Part shown: positions 22,771 to 34,791 of the stretch, in pieces
Position numbering within the stretch: position 1 is the stretch's first letter
Layout: each line of letters opens with the position of its first letter
DNA from: Adiantum capillus-veneris
Lineage: Eukaryota; Streptophyta; Polypodiopsida; Polypodiales; Pteridaceae
Assembly: GCA_014529385.2 (NCBI GenBank)
Contig: CM043946.1
Span: 38,328,058 to 38,392,057 of the forward strand
Direction of reading: 5' to 3'
Length of the DNA stretch: 64,000 nucleotides
The notes under the pieces: generated by a model
The model's input: the letters and a program-made list of their open reading frames with translations, nothing else
Told to the model about the DNA's origin: nothing
Database searches by the model: none
Made by a program: the position numbers and the translations under genes

Positions 22771-23868
22771 TCACATGCACACAAACATATACATGGAACC
22801 TCTCTCTACTCTCTTCTTCTCGTTGATAAGTGCAATGCTCAATAGGATCTATGTATATTAAAGAAGAAAAACACTACAAACGTCTTGGCATTTATAGGGA
22901 CCCTCAACCCACCATTACAGACCATGAAAACCCCATGTCCATCACATGCCACGAGGAGCATAAACACCATAAAGACTAAGTTTTTACAAACAATATATTT
23001 GGACACAGATCTTGAGTAACGGATGCCACCACATCGAAGTGCTTGCCACCCCACCCCAAATGTCCAATGGATAGGAAGACAAAACGACACATGACAACAT
23101 AAAATTATAATCTACTAGAGAAACTTCCTACCACCACAAAGCTCGAACTAAAACGAGTCGATCCTGAATGCAGCACATCCAAGTTACACCTTAGAACTTA
23201 GGCTCATGTTTTAACTGAGCAACCTTATATTTTGAATTCTTTTTGTTGATATTTTATAGAGTTTATCTTTGAAGGGTATTTTCAAAACTTGCTCTTCCTA
23301 GTGAAGGGGCCTCTCGATGGCATGCTCTTCACCGGGAAGGCCTATCACAAAAGTGCCATGCATATGTAGGGCTAGACCCCTAAGGAAGGGTTGCAATTTC
23401 CAGCACTTAGCTCGATGCAAATGCCTGATCATAGGCACCATACAACAGTGAAACAATTTCTACATGTAACAAAAATGGTCGTGCGAAGTGAATCATTCCA
23501 GGGTGAGATATGGCTAATAGACCAACAACGAAATCTCACAGGAAAAATCTAACCTTTCTCGCCTTGACTAGGAAAGAATTGGCTGCTCGATGTCTCAATA
23601 TTGGATTGTTGTTCATTGGGGTAGCCAGATCTCATGTCGCTTAGGTGGCGATCTTATATTGGCCTCTTTACCCTATGAATGTTACAGAGAAACTTGGTTT
23701 GCTTCTTGCCTATGAGTCCTTTTTGGTCAGTTGAAAAAGCTTTGAGAGTTACACATCTAACGTAATATGGCGTAAGGGGTAGTCCTTTACATTTGTCAAA
23801 ATCTGCGACATGAAGGCTAAACTCCAAAACAAAGAGAAACGATAAAAAGGGAGAGAGAAAGAGAGAAA
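22771..23868. other. intergenic, no gene recognised
   Basis: Short minus-strand open frames at 22839-23090 and 23654-23914 show no domain. The right part may be the body of a Helitron whose 3' end follows. Confidence 0.45.
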
Positions 23869-23896
23869 GGCCGCCGAAGGCGGCCGGCCGTACTAG
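23869..23896 (+). mobile_element. Helitron-like 3' terminus
   Basis: The hairpin GGCCGCC-GAA-GGCGGCC (23869-23885) is followed seven bases later by CTAG, with T as the next base: the 3' signature of Helitrons (hairpin, CTRR, insertion before T). It resembles the end of the complete short element at 26546-26737, including the preceding GA-rich stretch. A 5' TC terminus for this copy was not found. Confidence 0.5.
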
Positions 23897-25344
23897 TACT
23901 TTCAATGTTTTCATTGATGGTTAACATTTATCTTAAATGTTTGTTTGTTTTTAATATATAAGTGGGTCTTTGTGGCATGGTGAGGCCTTAGTGATGCCTC
24001 CCCTTTTTAGGGATGAAAAAGGAGATTTTTTTTATAAAAAATACGTACTTTTTGATTGGTTGAAAGAGATGGACAATATACTCATTACAGAGACAAGCAC
24101 GTCAGTAGGTTTGCCCTATCTTGGGAAATCTATTTAAAAGTGAAATCTACTGGAGATTCTCTTTGTTAAGGAAGAAAGTGAAAAGTATTTATTTAAGATA
24201 CTCTCTCTCTCTCTCTCTCCCCACCTCCCCCCCCCCCCCCAACGGGGTGGCGTTCTTTGAGGCCTTTCTAGGAATCTCCCATTGTCTCTACAGCTGTCAA
24301 GGTCGCGAGTCAGGGGGAAACAGATCTACGCCTTCCATCCGCTTGCCTTTCCTGCTCAAAAAATGAGATGTGACTGTTAGATGGTGGACAACTCAACGAT
24401 CGAAATTGCCAGAAGCTACATTCAGTCTCGACACCAATCAAGACTGTCCAACTCAGCATGCAAAATGTTAGAGAGCTATGCACAGTCTACAGATCAACCA
24501 AGCCTCTCCACCTCAACGTTGGGAATATGGCATCTCCACATCTGGAATGGGATGAGGTATTGCTACCTCATCACACGTAATATTGTGGATGATGGTCGGT
24601 TCTCTCTACATGCATCGCCGACGATAATTTTTGCATTCGCACCGTTTCCCACAGTGACTCTTGATCTCACATCAAATAATCTTGCAACACAACAAGATCT
24701 CTACACTCCATTAGCAGTCGGGCTCTTTGATTTTTGGGAGCATGCAAGATGCAGCAGCAGCAGTGACAGATGCTACCTTTTAGCACTAGCTATGGTAGCA
24801 ACATAAGTGGTGCCACAAGCTCGACGATCACGACAATGGCAGGCCTGCTAGAGATGAGCTCCAACTACACTAATGGTAGTAGCAATAATAGATGTTGCAT
24901 GTTGTGCAGTATGAAAACAATAGGAAGTAGTAACGTGCTTTACGAGAAGTTCAAGCAGCAGTAGACGGGTGTGACATCATCGACTACCAGGGCAAGCAAG
25001 CTGAAGAGTTTGTTAGGAGAGGTGGAAATTTTGAGCTTGGTAGGGTCTTCACACCTCTCATGGCCCCCCTCCTCCCGACCCTTGACAACCGAGAATGGTC
25101 ATTTAGTGACCAATCCCCATAATGTTGACTTATTGAGACAGATGTGTAAGAGAAGGACAAGAATTTTGATGCCGTGAAAACATTTTCTAGATACCTCTTT
25201 TGGCCACAGTTGTATAGCCGCCATGCATCGCCTATTTGGGAAATTTTATAATGAACAGTTTCTCCAATATAATTAAACATTTGATTTTGGTCCAAAGTTT
25301 TTGTGCAATGAAATTGTTGTTTTTTAATTTATTAAATGTATAGT
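23897..25344. other. intergenic, no gene recognised
   Basis: (CT)n and a C run at about 24201-24240. A 141-codon open frame at 24381-24806 and others to 25177 do not resemble any family I know. Serine and threonine runs near 24755-24900 come from AGC/AGT/ACA-rich DNA. Confidence 0.4.
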
Positions 25345-25412
25345 AAAAAAAAGGCAAATGACCATTTGGATGGATCCTACCAAGGACCATCCAAATGGTC
25401 ATCTGCTTTTTT
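25345..25412. repeat. ~30-bp arm inverted repeat (foldback)
   Basis: The left arm (about 25345-25377) and right arm (25384-25412) are reverse complements with few mismatches around a 6-nt loop (25378-25383). The core ATGACCATTTGGATGG pairs perfectly with CCATCCAAATGGTCAT, and the outer parts are an A run against a T run. It may be a foldback transposon core or a hairpin RNA source. Confidence 0.85.
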
Positions 25413-26545
25413 AAAAAAATACTCGCGTGCTCGGTAATGGTTGCTGTAATACTTGTGGTAAGTCTCGCGGAAATAAGCGCAGGAATATAGTCGGGCCGAT
25501 TACCGTGTGCATTGCTAAAGGACCATTACCGCGAGCATTACCGTCCCCGAGATTTTTTGACTTGAACTTTTTCTTTGTTTTTGTGCGTCTATCTGAGCGG
25601 TAATGTGCTCCAAATGTCATAGTGAACCCTTGTTCACGTTTATTCTCGCACATTAAATTATCAATTTAATATGAGAAAAGCATTTGGGTTGGTTAGATAT
25701 TAGATTTTATGACATATACATGCCATAAGTGACACTTGATCAAGAGAATATTGCAAGAAAAAAAGGCATTAATTAGTGGCATTTTTATGAAATATTTTTT
25801 AATTAATTCAAATTTTACACAATTAGGCTATCATTCCTTCAATATGTTTCTATAATCCAATGATCTATGTCATTTAATCATACTTTGATGTTATTTAAAT
25901 GTCACTATTAACTCTAAAATTCAGCCTATATTGAAATAGTCGCATTGTTTTGACATTAATCTACAAAAGCAACCAACTAAACTTCCAATCTCGGCCAAAT
26001 TTGATCAACAAGTAGCTTCTTCATGTTTACCAATGAAATAATAACTTGACCCATTAGTCACCTTTTGCCATATATTTATTACTACCTTTTTAAATTTATA
26101 CCCTCTCTGCAACCTTTCAAAATATTTGTTGTGGAAAAATAAATTTACAAACACAACCCTTATCTACTTTTGCATTACATTTCCTTAACATGACATCGTG
26201 ATTCTTCTTGTTTTTTTTTTATTAGATGCAAAAAAGTGAGCATTAAGAATGAAAGTGATGGAAAGGAATCGTTACTTTTTTTAAGAGAAGGCCATAGGGG
26301 AGTGGTAGAGAAAACGTGCAATTCCTCTTTGCACCTCTCATCATCCAATGATGGTCACCATCACTTTACTGATTGTTGATATTTCAATTCATTTATAAAA
26401 TAATTTAATACCATATAGTTTTTAAAGTTGATTCAATCATGGCTTAGCATTTTCTTAATAAATGATGAATAATATTTATTTGAATTTCTAGTATGCAATG
26501 TTAAATGCTATTTCACATACACACACACACACGCACACACACACA
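25413..26545. other. intergenic, AT-rich
   Basis: A GC-richer patch at 25420-25650 carries several CGGTAAT and ATTACCG words in both orientations and may be a decayed small element. The rest is AT-rich, with (CA)n at about 26517-26545. No gene. Confidence 0.45.
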
Positions 26546-26679
26546 TCTATACTATTATAAGAGGGGGAGGTATTCCGCCTCGCCTGAGACGTGTCGCAAC
26601 CTCCTTCAACCGGCCAATGTGCCTTGCCCCGAGGCTACAAAACACAACACACGTAGCTATAGAGAGAGAGAGAGGTGGG

Positions 26680-26721
<42 letters not shown>

Positions 26722-26737
26722 CCGCCGGCCATACTAG
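26546..26737 (+). mobile_element. short non-autonomous Helitron-like element (192 bp)
   Basis: The left end is A|TCTATACTATTATAAGAG and the right end is CTAG|T, preceded by the palindrome GGCCGCCGGCC (26720-26730) three bases before CTAG. These are the diagnostic Helitron features: 5' TC, 3' hairpin then CTRR, insertion between A and T, no target duplication and no inverted ends. The interior is a GA microsatellite (about 26671-26719) plus unique sequence, with no RepHel coding region. It depends on an autonomous Helitron elsewhere. Confidence 0.65.
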
Positions 26738-27381
<644 letters not shown>

Positions 27382-27424
27382 TTTCTCTCCCTATAGGAAT
27401 ATTCAAGCCCATAAGGATCTATAA

Positions 27425-27484
<60 letters not shown>

Positions 27485-27945
27485 GTGTAATTGGAAGGGA
27501 GTGACTACAAAAATGCATAAGTAATAAAATTTTGACAGTTGATCCTTGTTGGTATCTTCTCTAGTAAATATATGCTTAATTGCACGGCCTTGATCTCTTT
27601 ATGTGGAAGAAATTATCAAGATAAACAATCCTTTAGGCAACCGATACCTATATATGGAAAAAATCTTCAAGAGTTCTATATCAAAAAGCAATGTCTTATG
27701 TAGCACAAATGCAAGGGCCTCTGTCTGAACAAATTTGTTGAAATCAGTATCTAGATGTTCAAATTCTAATGGTAATATAGTTCTGCACACACCACCTAAG
27801 CTCATGCGTCCAAAGCCGCATTCTAAAATAACACTTCTCATTTCCCTCAAATGAACCACCCTTTGCTTTATTTCAAGCCTAAAAAATATGATCTCAATAG
27901 ACAATAGTGTAACCATCTCAATCTAGCACAACAATTTCACCCTCT
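27382..27945 (+). repeat. copy 1 of a ~530-bp direct repeat (partner 63031-63553)
   Basis: From TCTCCCTATAGGAATATTCA to CAATCTAGCACAACAATTTC this block matches 63031-63553 by eye at about nine bases in ten. It includes a CT tract (27429-27482, longer here) and the segment GGAAGGGAGTGA. At the other site the block is fused to the U3 part of a copia-A LTR, so it is probably the R-U5 part of an LTR variant or an element attached to it. A minus-strand frame of about 100 codons is open in both copies but differs at many residues, so I do not call it a gene. Confidence 0.75.
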
Positions 27946-28208
27946 TTTGGTTTTCACAACCTCAGGTCTATGAGTCGTAATGAAGACTATATCAATGTTT
28001 ATAAGGAAACTTATTCTTGGCTTTTCTCAGTCTTTCCCTCGCAAGGCGAGCATCTCTAAAAACTATAACATCTACACTCTTTTATTTTATGGAGTATTTG
28101 AAAGACATAGTAGTAAGTGCTACTTAGGTAAAGCATTTTCCATTGCAGAACACCTAACACCCATTTTCCTTGATATGATATGTAGTTGCTTTTGAAAGGT
28201 GTCTTGTT
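27946..28208. other. intergenic, no gene recognised
   Basis: Short AT-rich interval before the copia-A 5' LTR. A 71-codon open frame at 27980-28195 has no known motif. Confidence 0.4.
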
Positions 28209-28925
28209 TGTTAAGTATGCAGCCTGATTTACCCCTTGTAATTTTTTCTATTAAAAACCACATTTGTAAGGCCACCATTAAGAGGAGAAACCATCGTGCG
28301 TGAAGAAAATTCACTCGCCAAAAACCAAAATTTTCAGGCTTTGTCGGAATGTTATGGCCGGACAGTGGCCGAAAAGTGGTCGCGAAAAACGGTCGGTCGT
28401 TTGGCTGGTTGGCCGGTGGGCTGGTAGTCAATGGCCAATGGCCGGTGACCAAATTCTATGGCCGGTGGCCAATTTCAAAGGCGGACTTGTCTTCTCAACA
28501 GCGGCGGCCACATATGGACGGATTGGAAGGTCCAATTTGGACTTGTCAACACAACGGCGTCTATGCACGGCTCCCTCTCATGAGAGAGGGCAGCCCTTTT
28601 GGCCTATACAAGGAGGCCTCTTCTACACACAAAAATGGATTGTGAAGTATTGTGGTGCATTGTGAAGTTGATGTGAGATGTTGAGAGTGAATCAAGGTGG
28701 GAGCTCCAAAAGAGTATAATCCCTTTGTAATGTACTTCTTGTTTTGAAGTACTAAAGCCATTGAGTGGCTGCTTTCCCGTGGACTTAGCCCACATTGGGT
28801 GAACCACTTACATTGTGTGTGCTCTCTCTCTCTCTCTACTCTATAATCTCTCATGTGTGAAAATTATCTCTCTCCATTAAGTAATCTACTCAATTATCTA
28901 CCTAGCTACTTCTTATTTCCTAACA
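28209..28925 (+). repeat. copia-A 5' LTR
   Basis: It starts TGTTAAGTATG and ends TTTCCTAACA, so it has TGTTA/TAACA inverted tips. GGCCGG and GGCCAATGGCC words recur at 28350-28480. The TATA position reads TATACAAGG, where related copies have TATAAAAGG. The primer-binding site follows two bases after the end. Confidence 0.88.
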
Positions 28926-28927
28926 AC

Positions 28928-28939
28928 TGGTATCAGAGC
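28928..28939 (+). other. primer-binding site, initiator Met tRNA
   Basis: TGGTATCAGAGC, the standard plant LTR-retrotransposon site complementary to the 3' end of initiator methionine tRNA, two bases after the 5' LTR. Confidence 0.93.
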
Positions 28940-28995
28940 AAGGTTTTGAAGCTAAAGTATCTCAAGGAAAGGATTCCTTGAATCAAGTGGGAGTG

Positions 28996-30566
28996 ATGGC
29001 GGAGAAAGAGAAGCTCAAGATTGAGAAGTTCAACGGCAAAAACTACCAACATTGGAAGATGCAGATTGAAAACTATCTCTACCAGAAGGACCTTTATTTG
29101 CCACTAGGTGGTCTTGCAGAGAAGCCCGTTATGATGGTAGATGAAGCCTAGATTGTCCTTGACCGAAAGGCACTGGGAACAATCTGGTTAAGCTTGGCAT
29201 CAATGGTGGCCTTCAATGTTTTGGAGATGAAGACCACGGAGGACTTGATGAAGTCAGTTGTTGACGGCCTCTACAAGAAACCATTAACATCCAATAAGAT
29301 ATTTCTCATGAAGCGCTTACTCAATCTAAAGATGGCAGAGAATGGTTTGGTTGCAAAACACCTAAATGACTTTAACATCTATATAAGTCAACTTTGATCG
29401 ATGAAAATCAATTTTGAGGATGAAGTGCGAGCTCTCCTTATACTATCATCTCTACCAGATAGTTGGGACAACCTTGTGATGGCTATAAGTAATTCTATCT
29501 CTGGCACAAATACTCTTAAGTTTGATTACATTGTGGGTGTTCTCCTAAGTTAGGAAATGCAAAGGAGAAGCATAGGAGAATCATCAAGTGCTACCCCTAT
29601 CAGTGGAAACAAGAGGAAGGCCTAAGAAGAGGTTCAAAACCAAAAGGGGTCGTGATCGCTCAAGGCGAAGCAAGTCACACATAAAGCCAATTCTTGAATG
29701 TTGGAGCTGCGGCAAGAAGGGCCATGTCAAGAAGGATTACTGGTCCAAGAAGAAGAAGGAGTCGAAGTCTCAAGACAACAAGCCAACATTGGAGGCCAAT
29801 GTGGCAGGTAAAGTAGAGAAAGATGCTCTAATTCTCTCATTAGACAATGTGTCTAATTCCTAGATCGTAGATTTCGAGTCTTCATTCCATGAAACACCAC
29901 ACAAGCAACATTTCCAAGATTACACCAAAGGTAATTTTGGGTATGTATACTAGGAAGATGATGAAGATTGTGAAATTGTCGGCAAAGGTACAGCTTGTGT
30001 CAAAACTGCTAACGGAAATGAATGGAAGCTTAAAAATGTTAAGCATGTCCCTTCTCTTCACAAAAATTTGATGTCTACAGGATAATTGGACGATGAAGGT
30101 CACAACATTGCATTCGGAAACAAACGGTGGAAGATCTCAAAGGGATCTTTGGTGGCCAAGGGAGAAAAGGTCGGTATACTTTACTTGTGTACTCTCAGAA
30201 CGCAATCTTCAACTTGTGCAATAGCTACAGAAGTCGACAGTGAGGTGTGGCACTATTGGCTTGGGCTTATCAGTGCCAAAGGAATGAAAATCCTTCAATC
30301 AAAGAAGCTTCTACCAGGTTTGAAAGAAGTGGACTTAGAGGTCTATGAAGATTGTGTTTATGGTAAACAAAAGAGGGTCAAATTTCAGAAATCAGGAAAT
30401 GAAAGAAAAAATAAAAAACTTGAGTTGGTTCATTCTAATCTACGGGATCCTGCAAGTACACCATTCCTTTGTGGCTCATTCTACTATGTAACATTCGTAG
30501 ACGATGCAACTAGGAAAACATGGGTTTATGTTATGAAGAATAAATCCGATGTGTTTTCTATATTTA
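28996..30566 (+). pseudogene. copia-A gag, protease and start of integrase
   Basis: The ATG at 28996 opens a gag reading KLKIEKFNGKNYQHWK (copia UBN2-type start) to a TAG at 29149. Gag homology continues through further stops (29395 TGA; others near 29550 and 29624) and a frameshift near 29590. The knuckle CWSCGKKGHVKKDYW has lost its last Cys (now Tyr). After it, the protease motif D-S-G-A is replaced by D-F-E-S near 29872. The integrase zinc-binding region reads HYWLGLISAKGMKIL with EDCVYGKQK, and has lost His and Cys ligands. The core starts ELVHSNLRDPAS, with the first catalytic Asp changed to Asn. The frame ends at VFSIF where chromo-B is inserted. Most changes are C-to-T or G-to-A. Confidence 0.88.
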
Positions 30567-31753
30567 TGTAATAGGACTAATTTTTGAAGTTCTTAAAGTA
30601 AAAAAAAAAAAAAGAATGTAGTAGGACATATCTTTTGTTTAGCACGATTTGAAAGATGATTGAATAGTCTATTAAATAGAGCTTATATGAATGAGTTTGA
30701 GCTTATATGAATGAGTTTGAGATATTAAGAGAGAACATATATTATTTTTTTAAATAATACACTAGAGACGTATTTGATAAAGATTAATGAATAATAGATA
30801 GTCTCTCTATGAACAGTAAAATTGAGATTTTTATTAATATCAGTGTTCTATATTTATGTGTTTTAGTTCAAAATGCATGGGTAGGCTTAAAATAAATTGA
30901 AAAAGTAGTGGAGATCCAAAAATAGAGGTTTTATGAGTCGTGACCTAAAAGTTGCGTTTTTAGCAAAAAAAAGACGTTTTTCACAATTCTGTTCGCGATG
31001 CCTTGTAGACCAGATCTATTCCCATCGTTTTGAGTACCTGGATTGCTTTGTTCTGAGTTCGTTTGTAAAAGTTATGATGAAAACAAACAGAAGGCAGCAG
31101 TAGTGTAGTATATATAGAGATAGATAGACATACAACCATACAACTCTCCCTGCTATCAACCAAGAAGTGGATTTGTTTCTTCATGGAAGACTATTGCAAT
31201 TGAGATTATGAAGGTACATGATTATGTTTTTTTATTTTGATTATCATGTTGAATTGGTTGCACGAGTATGTTCTTTTGGCTATTTTGTAGGCAATGCAGA
31301 AATCAATGTGTGAAATAGGATCGGTGCAAAGTGTCATGATAAAAATCTAACCTTTACGGATCGCTTAAGGATCACATTCTTATCTTATTCTCGCAGGTAT
31401 ACTTGGTGCAAAAATCGAGTTGAATTAACGCCTAAAAAGCAGCTATTTTGAGAAGTCGCAAGCTTTTCGAGGAAAAGAAAGATAAAAGCACGATGGGTGG
31501 TGCGTTTGGAGATCATTCACAGATCTCCTGTTCTGCGATTGCGATTGCGAGTGCGAGTGCGAGTGCGAGTGAGACGCTGCATGCAAGCGGACTGAAGCCC
31601 GGGGTGGTCGGGAGGTTCGAGCTGTGTACAACGGAGTGCGCCCATATATTCCATTGCTCCTCTGTTGTATCAAAACTCCGCAAAAATCCATCAATACAAA
31701 GATCTCTTTCTCTATCTTTCGCTGTCTATCTCTATTGTTCTGTTCCTGTGACA
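30567..31753 (+). repeat. chromo-B 5' LTR
   Basis: It begins TGTAATAGGACTAA and ends CTGTGACA. A 20-bp segment (GAGCTTATATGAATGAGTTT) is doubled at 30679-30718 but single in the 3' LTR. A GCGATT/GCGAGT six-base array at about 31531-31572 is also longer than in the 3' LTR. These differences arose after insertion. Confidence 0.9.
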
Positions 31754-31755
31754 AT

Positions 31756-31767
31756 TGGTATCAGAGC
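31756..31767 (+). other. primer-binding site, initiator Met tRNA
   Basis: TGGTATCAGAGC two bases after the chromo-B 5' LTR; the same primer class as copia-A. Confidence 0.93.
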
Positions 31768-31773
31768 AAGCGG

Positions 31774-32320
31774 TTGATTCTGGACATAGAAGGATACGAG
31801 AGGAGGATGAAGGAGCAAGAAGACCTAATTTGGCGACTACGAGAAGATCTGGAAATTGCAAATCGGGAGTTTGCTGAGGCTGTATGGGGCAAAGCAGCAC
31901 GAGAGCCTGATATCTATGTGGACCTTCATGGGGCGAACATGAAGGCGAAACCATGCTATTCCACCAGGAAACAATAATCATCGTGGCGGCATTGGGGCAC
32001 CTGGCGGTGGTGATAGTGGTGATGGTGGGAATGATGATGGTGGACGTAGAGGTCGTCAACGCAAAAAAAGAAATGATGACGATATGGGAGAAGTGACAAC
32101 CAAATCATTCTTAATGAAGGATAAGTTTAAAGAGTTTGATGACATAAGAAAGATATGCGAATATTTAGAAGCGTGGATTGAAGAACTCAAAGATTTGGAT
32201 GATACTTTCAATATCGAAAACACGACCACCAGACTTTCGAATGCTCGAGCAAGGTGACCAATAAGACAATACGTACCAAGATGGCTCAATTGGAGACTTT
32301 TGGCGATGCGTACGATAAAG
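31774..32320 (+). pseudogene. chromo-B gag remnant
   Basis: A charged, coiled-coil-like stretch (EGYERRMKEQEDLIWRLRED near 31783-31845) is followed in other frames by a Gly/Asp-rich stretch (about 32000-32050). Next come DKFKEFDDIRKICEYLEAWI and the start of a gag helix region, ending at about 32260. There is no zinc knuckle and the length is far below a normal gag, so a large part was lost. Confidence 0.6.
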
Positions 32321-32814
32321 GTAAGTCATCTACCCCTTCTTTGTGATGTTTTATGTTTTTGATACGTCCTTTGAAAGCTTCTGTGATCGAATTTATGCGT
32401 AAAAGTTGAGATTTAAATTTGAATTTCTTAATTGATTTGGATAGTATTCATTGCTTCTTATTGTCTAAATTGATTGAAAAATTAAACTTGAAATTAAATT
32501 GAGAAGTTAAAAGACTTCTGGACTTAACCAGTGGTAATAATAGTTTCACGAAAGAGTTAGTAGAAAATTTGTTTTTTTCTTCTTTGAAGAGTCGGAAGCA
32601 TAAAGATGATTTCTATATCATAAACATTGATATGCATGATGTTATCATTGGTATGAATTAGATGATTGAAAATCATGTTTTGATTGATTGTCAGGAAAAA
32701 AAAAATATCTTTAATCATTTGATGATGATAAGTCACACTCTTCGAGGAAAGAAAGAGATTCTAAATCTAGTTTTGGCCATGGAATTGATAAGGTGACTTA
32801 GATAAGAGTCTGAG
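32321..32814 (+). pseudogene. chromo-B protease region, decayed
   Basis: AT-rich and full of stops. Near 32605-32665 a reading HKDDFYIINIDMHDVIIGM resembles the C-terminal part of a gypsy aspartic protease (the D.VLGM strand). The active-site triad was not found. Confidence 0.45.
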
Positions 32815-33997
32815 ATGTTTCTTGTGTTGGCTAATGAGATTAAAGAAGAATCTGGGGATAAAGAGAAAGAGACAAATCTAGAATTTGTAGAGGATCTCTT
32901 ACATGAATTTAAGGATGTGTTTCCGGATGATCTTCTTGTGTTGGCTAATGAGATTAAAGAAGAATCTGGGGATAAAGAGAAAGAGACAAATCTAGAATTT
33001 GTAGAAGATCTCTTACATGAATTTAAAGATGTGTTTCCGGATGATCTTCCTGGTATACCTCCGCCTAGAGCGGTAGACCATGCCATAGATCTATATCCAG
33101 GAGCAACACCTTATTCAAGAGCTCCATACAGGTTCAATATTGATGAGCTTAAAGAGCTCAAGATACAACTTGATGATCTTTTGAAAAAGGGTTTCATTAA
33201 ACCTAGTGTATCTCCTTGGGGTAGTCTTGTGTTATTCCAAAAGAAAAAGGATATTACATATAGGTTATACATCGACTATAGGGGATTAAACAAACAGACC
33301 ATTAAGAACAAATATCCTCTTCCTCGCATAGATGAACTGCTTAGTCATTTGAGTGGTGCCACAATATTTTCAAAGGTTGACCTTCGTTCTGCCTACCATC
33401 AAATCCGCATTAAGGCCGAGGACATTCCAAAGACTGCTTTTCGTACACGTTATGGGCATTATGAATTTACAGTTCTTGCTTTTGGTTTGACTAATGCACT
33501 AGCAACTTTCATGTGCTTAATGAATAATATTTTTCACCCGTATCTTGATGACTTCATTCTAGTATTCTTGGATAATACTTTTGTGTATTCTACGAATGAA
33601 GAAGATCATGCATTGCACTTAAAGAAAACATTTGAGGTTTTGCGTAAACATAAATTGTATGCCAAAGCAAGTAAGTGTTCTTTTGCAAAGGATCAGATTG
33701 TGTATTTGGGAAGAGTGATTTCTAAAGAGGGGATTCACATTGATCTTGATAAATTTAAGACTATGTTAGTAAGAGATGTAAGAAGCTTTTATGGGTCTAG
33801 CACAATTTGACAGAGCACACATTAAAGATTTCTCTAAGATAGCAAGTCCTTTGACCGAATTTAACAAAGAAAGCCAAGGGGTTTGTGTGGACTTCTAGCT
33901 GTGAGACTGCTTTTGAGACCTTGAAGGATAAAATAGCAGAAAATTGTGTTCTAAAAGCTCCTAAGATGGGCAAATCATTTGTTGTGTCCTATGACGC
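32815..33997 (+). pseudogene. chromo-B reverse transcriptase and start of RNase H
   Basis: An open frame to 33810 holds the RT linker [19 protein letters not shown], the RT palm motifs [35 protein letters not shown] and [12 protein letters not shown], and then [10 protein letters not shown]. The last should be F-(I/L)-D-D: the second catalytic Asp is Asn, so the RT is inactive. The 38-codon linker segment is duplicated in tandem (32821-33048). After a stop the frame resumes as the RNase H entry (FVVSYDA, about 33978-33998), where Tat-C is inserted. Confidence 0.88.
32821..33048 (+). repeat. 114-bp in-frame tandem duplication
   Basis: Copies 32821-32934 and 32935-33048 differ at only about two positions. 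The unit is exactly 38 codons and keeps the frame. It duplicates the linker preceding the RT fingers. Confidence 0.93.
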
Positions 33998-34767
33998 TGT
34001 CACGAGTTTTTTGGAGCAAGGGATTGCGCATATGTACATATACATGCATGGTGCATCAAATAAAGAATTGTCCATTTTTCAGAGCCAGGTGGTTACGTGG
34101 GGCCCACATGTGTACAGGTAGGACAGGGTGTACATAGTGTATCGATTTTCACTATTACCAGTACCACTGTGTTTTTTCTACAATAAGGAGGAGTTGGTAG
34201 CGCGTAAAACTTCTTGAGGAAGCTATCCGTGGGCCGACGACATGAGGTAAGCAGGTGTGTTTTTGGGGTTTTTGGAGCCTGTTTTGGCCGTAAACTGCTC
34301 ATCCGAGGTCGGATTTGAGCACTTTGACATTGTAGACTGGGATTTTGAGCCATTCCGGACGCGATGGCGCTGTCCATTTTGCCAAATTCCTCACTCTTTT
34401 CCTGCTGTTTTTCTGTGTAAGTTTCTCCTATGAGCGAAGTTTCTGCTCTAGTTTGTGATTGTATCTGGCTTAATTTACCCATATTGTGTGAGCTATTTGC
34501 CCCATTGGTGTTGGTCCAAGCTCAATTGTATCTAAACATCAGAAATTCTCCTCTTTTGAGCTGAGTTTTTTGGGTGTGTGTGTGTGTGTGTGTGTGTGGA
34601 GTGGGCAACTGGATAGTCTCTCTCCTCTCACTCCAGAGGTGTGTTCCCTGTCTCGGCCAGGTGTGTTGTCTAAGCCGAGTGGTGTCCCATAGTGTGTGTG
34701 TGTATCTTCCCAAGAGTGTGTGTCGGGTCGTTATAGAGGCGCTGTGTGTGTTTTCATCCCGCTCACA
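33998..34767 (+). repeat. Tat-C 5' LTR
   Basis: It starts TGTCACGAGTTTTTTGGAGC and ends CCGCTCACA. It has a (TG)n tract at about 34574-34599 and aligns along its whole length with 41216-41971, differing by a few indels. Confidence 0.9.
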
Positions 34768-34773
34768 TTCTTT

Positions 34774-34791
34774 TGGTGCCCCCACGGAGGA
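34774..34791 (+). other. primer-binding site shared with Tat-E
   Basis: TGGTGCCCCCACGGAGGA begins six bases after the LTR. The same 18 bases occur at the corresponding place in Tat-E (59913-59930, minus strand). TGG at the start fits a tRNA CCA end; I could not assign the tRNA. Confidence 0.75.

Noticed and set aside
24381-24964. Open frames with Ser/Thr/Asn runs as a possible host gene
   Set aside because: No recognisable family, no clear splice structure, and composition explains the runs. Left as unassigned sequence.
27599-27916. Minus-strand ~100-codon frame, also open at 63219-63527, with an ECGFGRM motif faintly like mitochondrial NAD3
   Set aside because: Only the ECGF word resembles NAD3. 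The two copies differ at many residues, as expected for non-coding repeat DNA.
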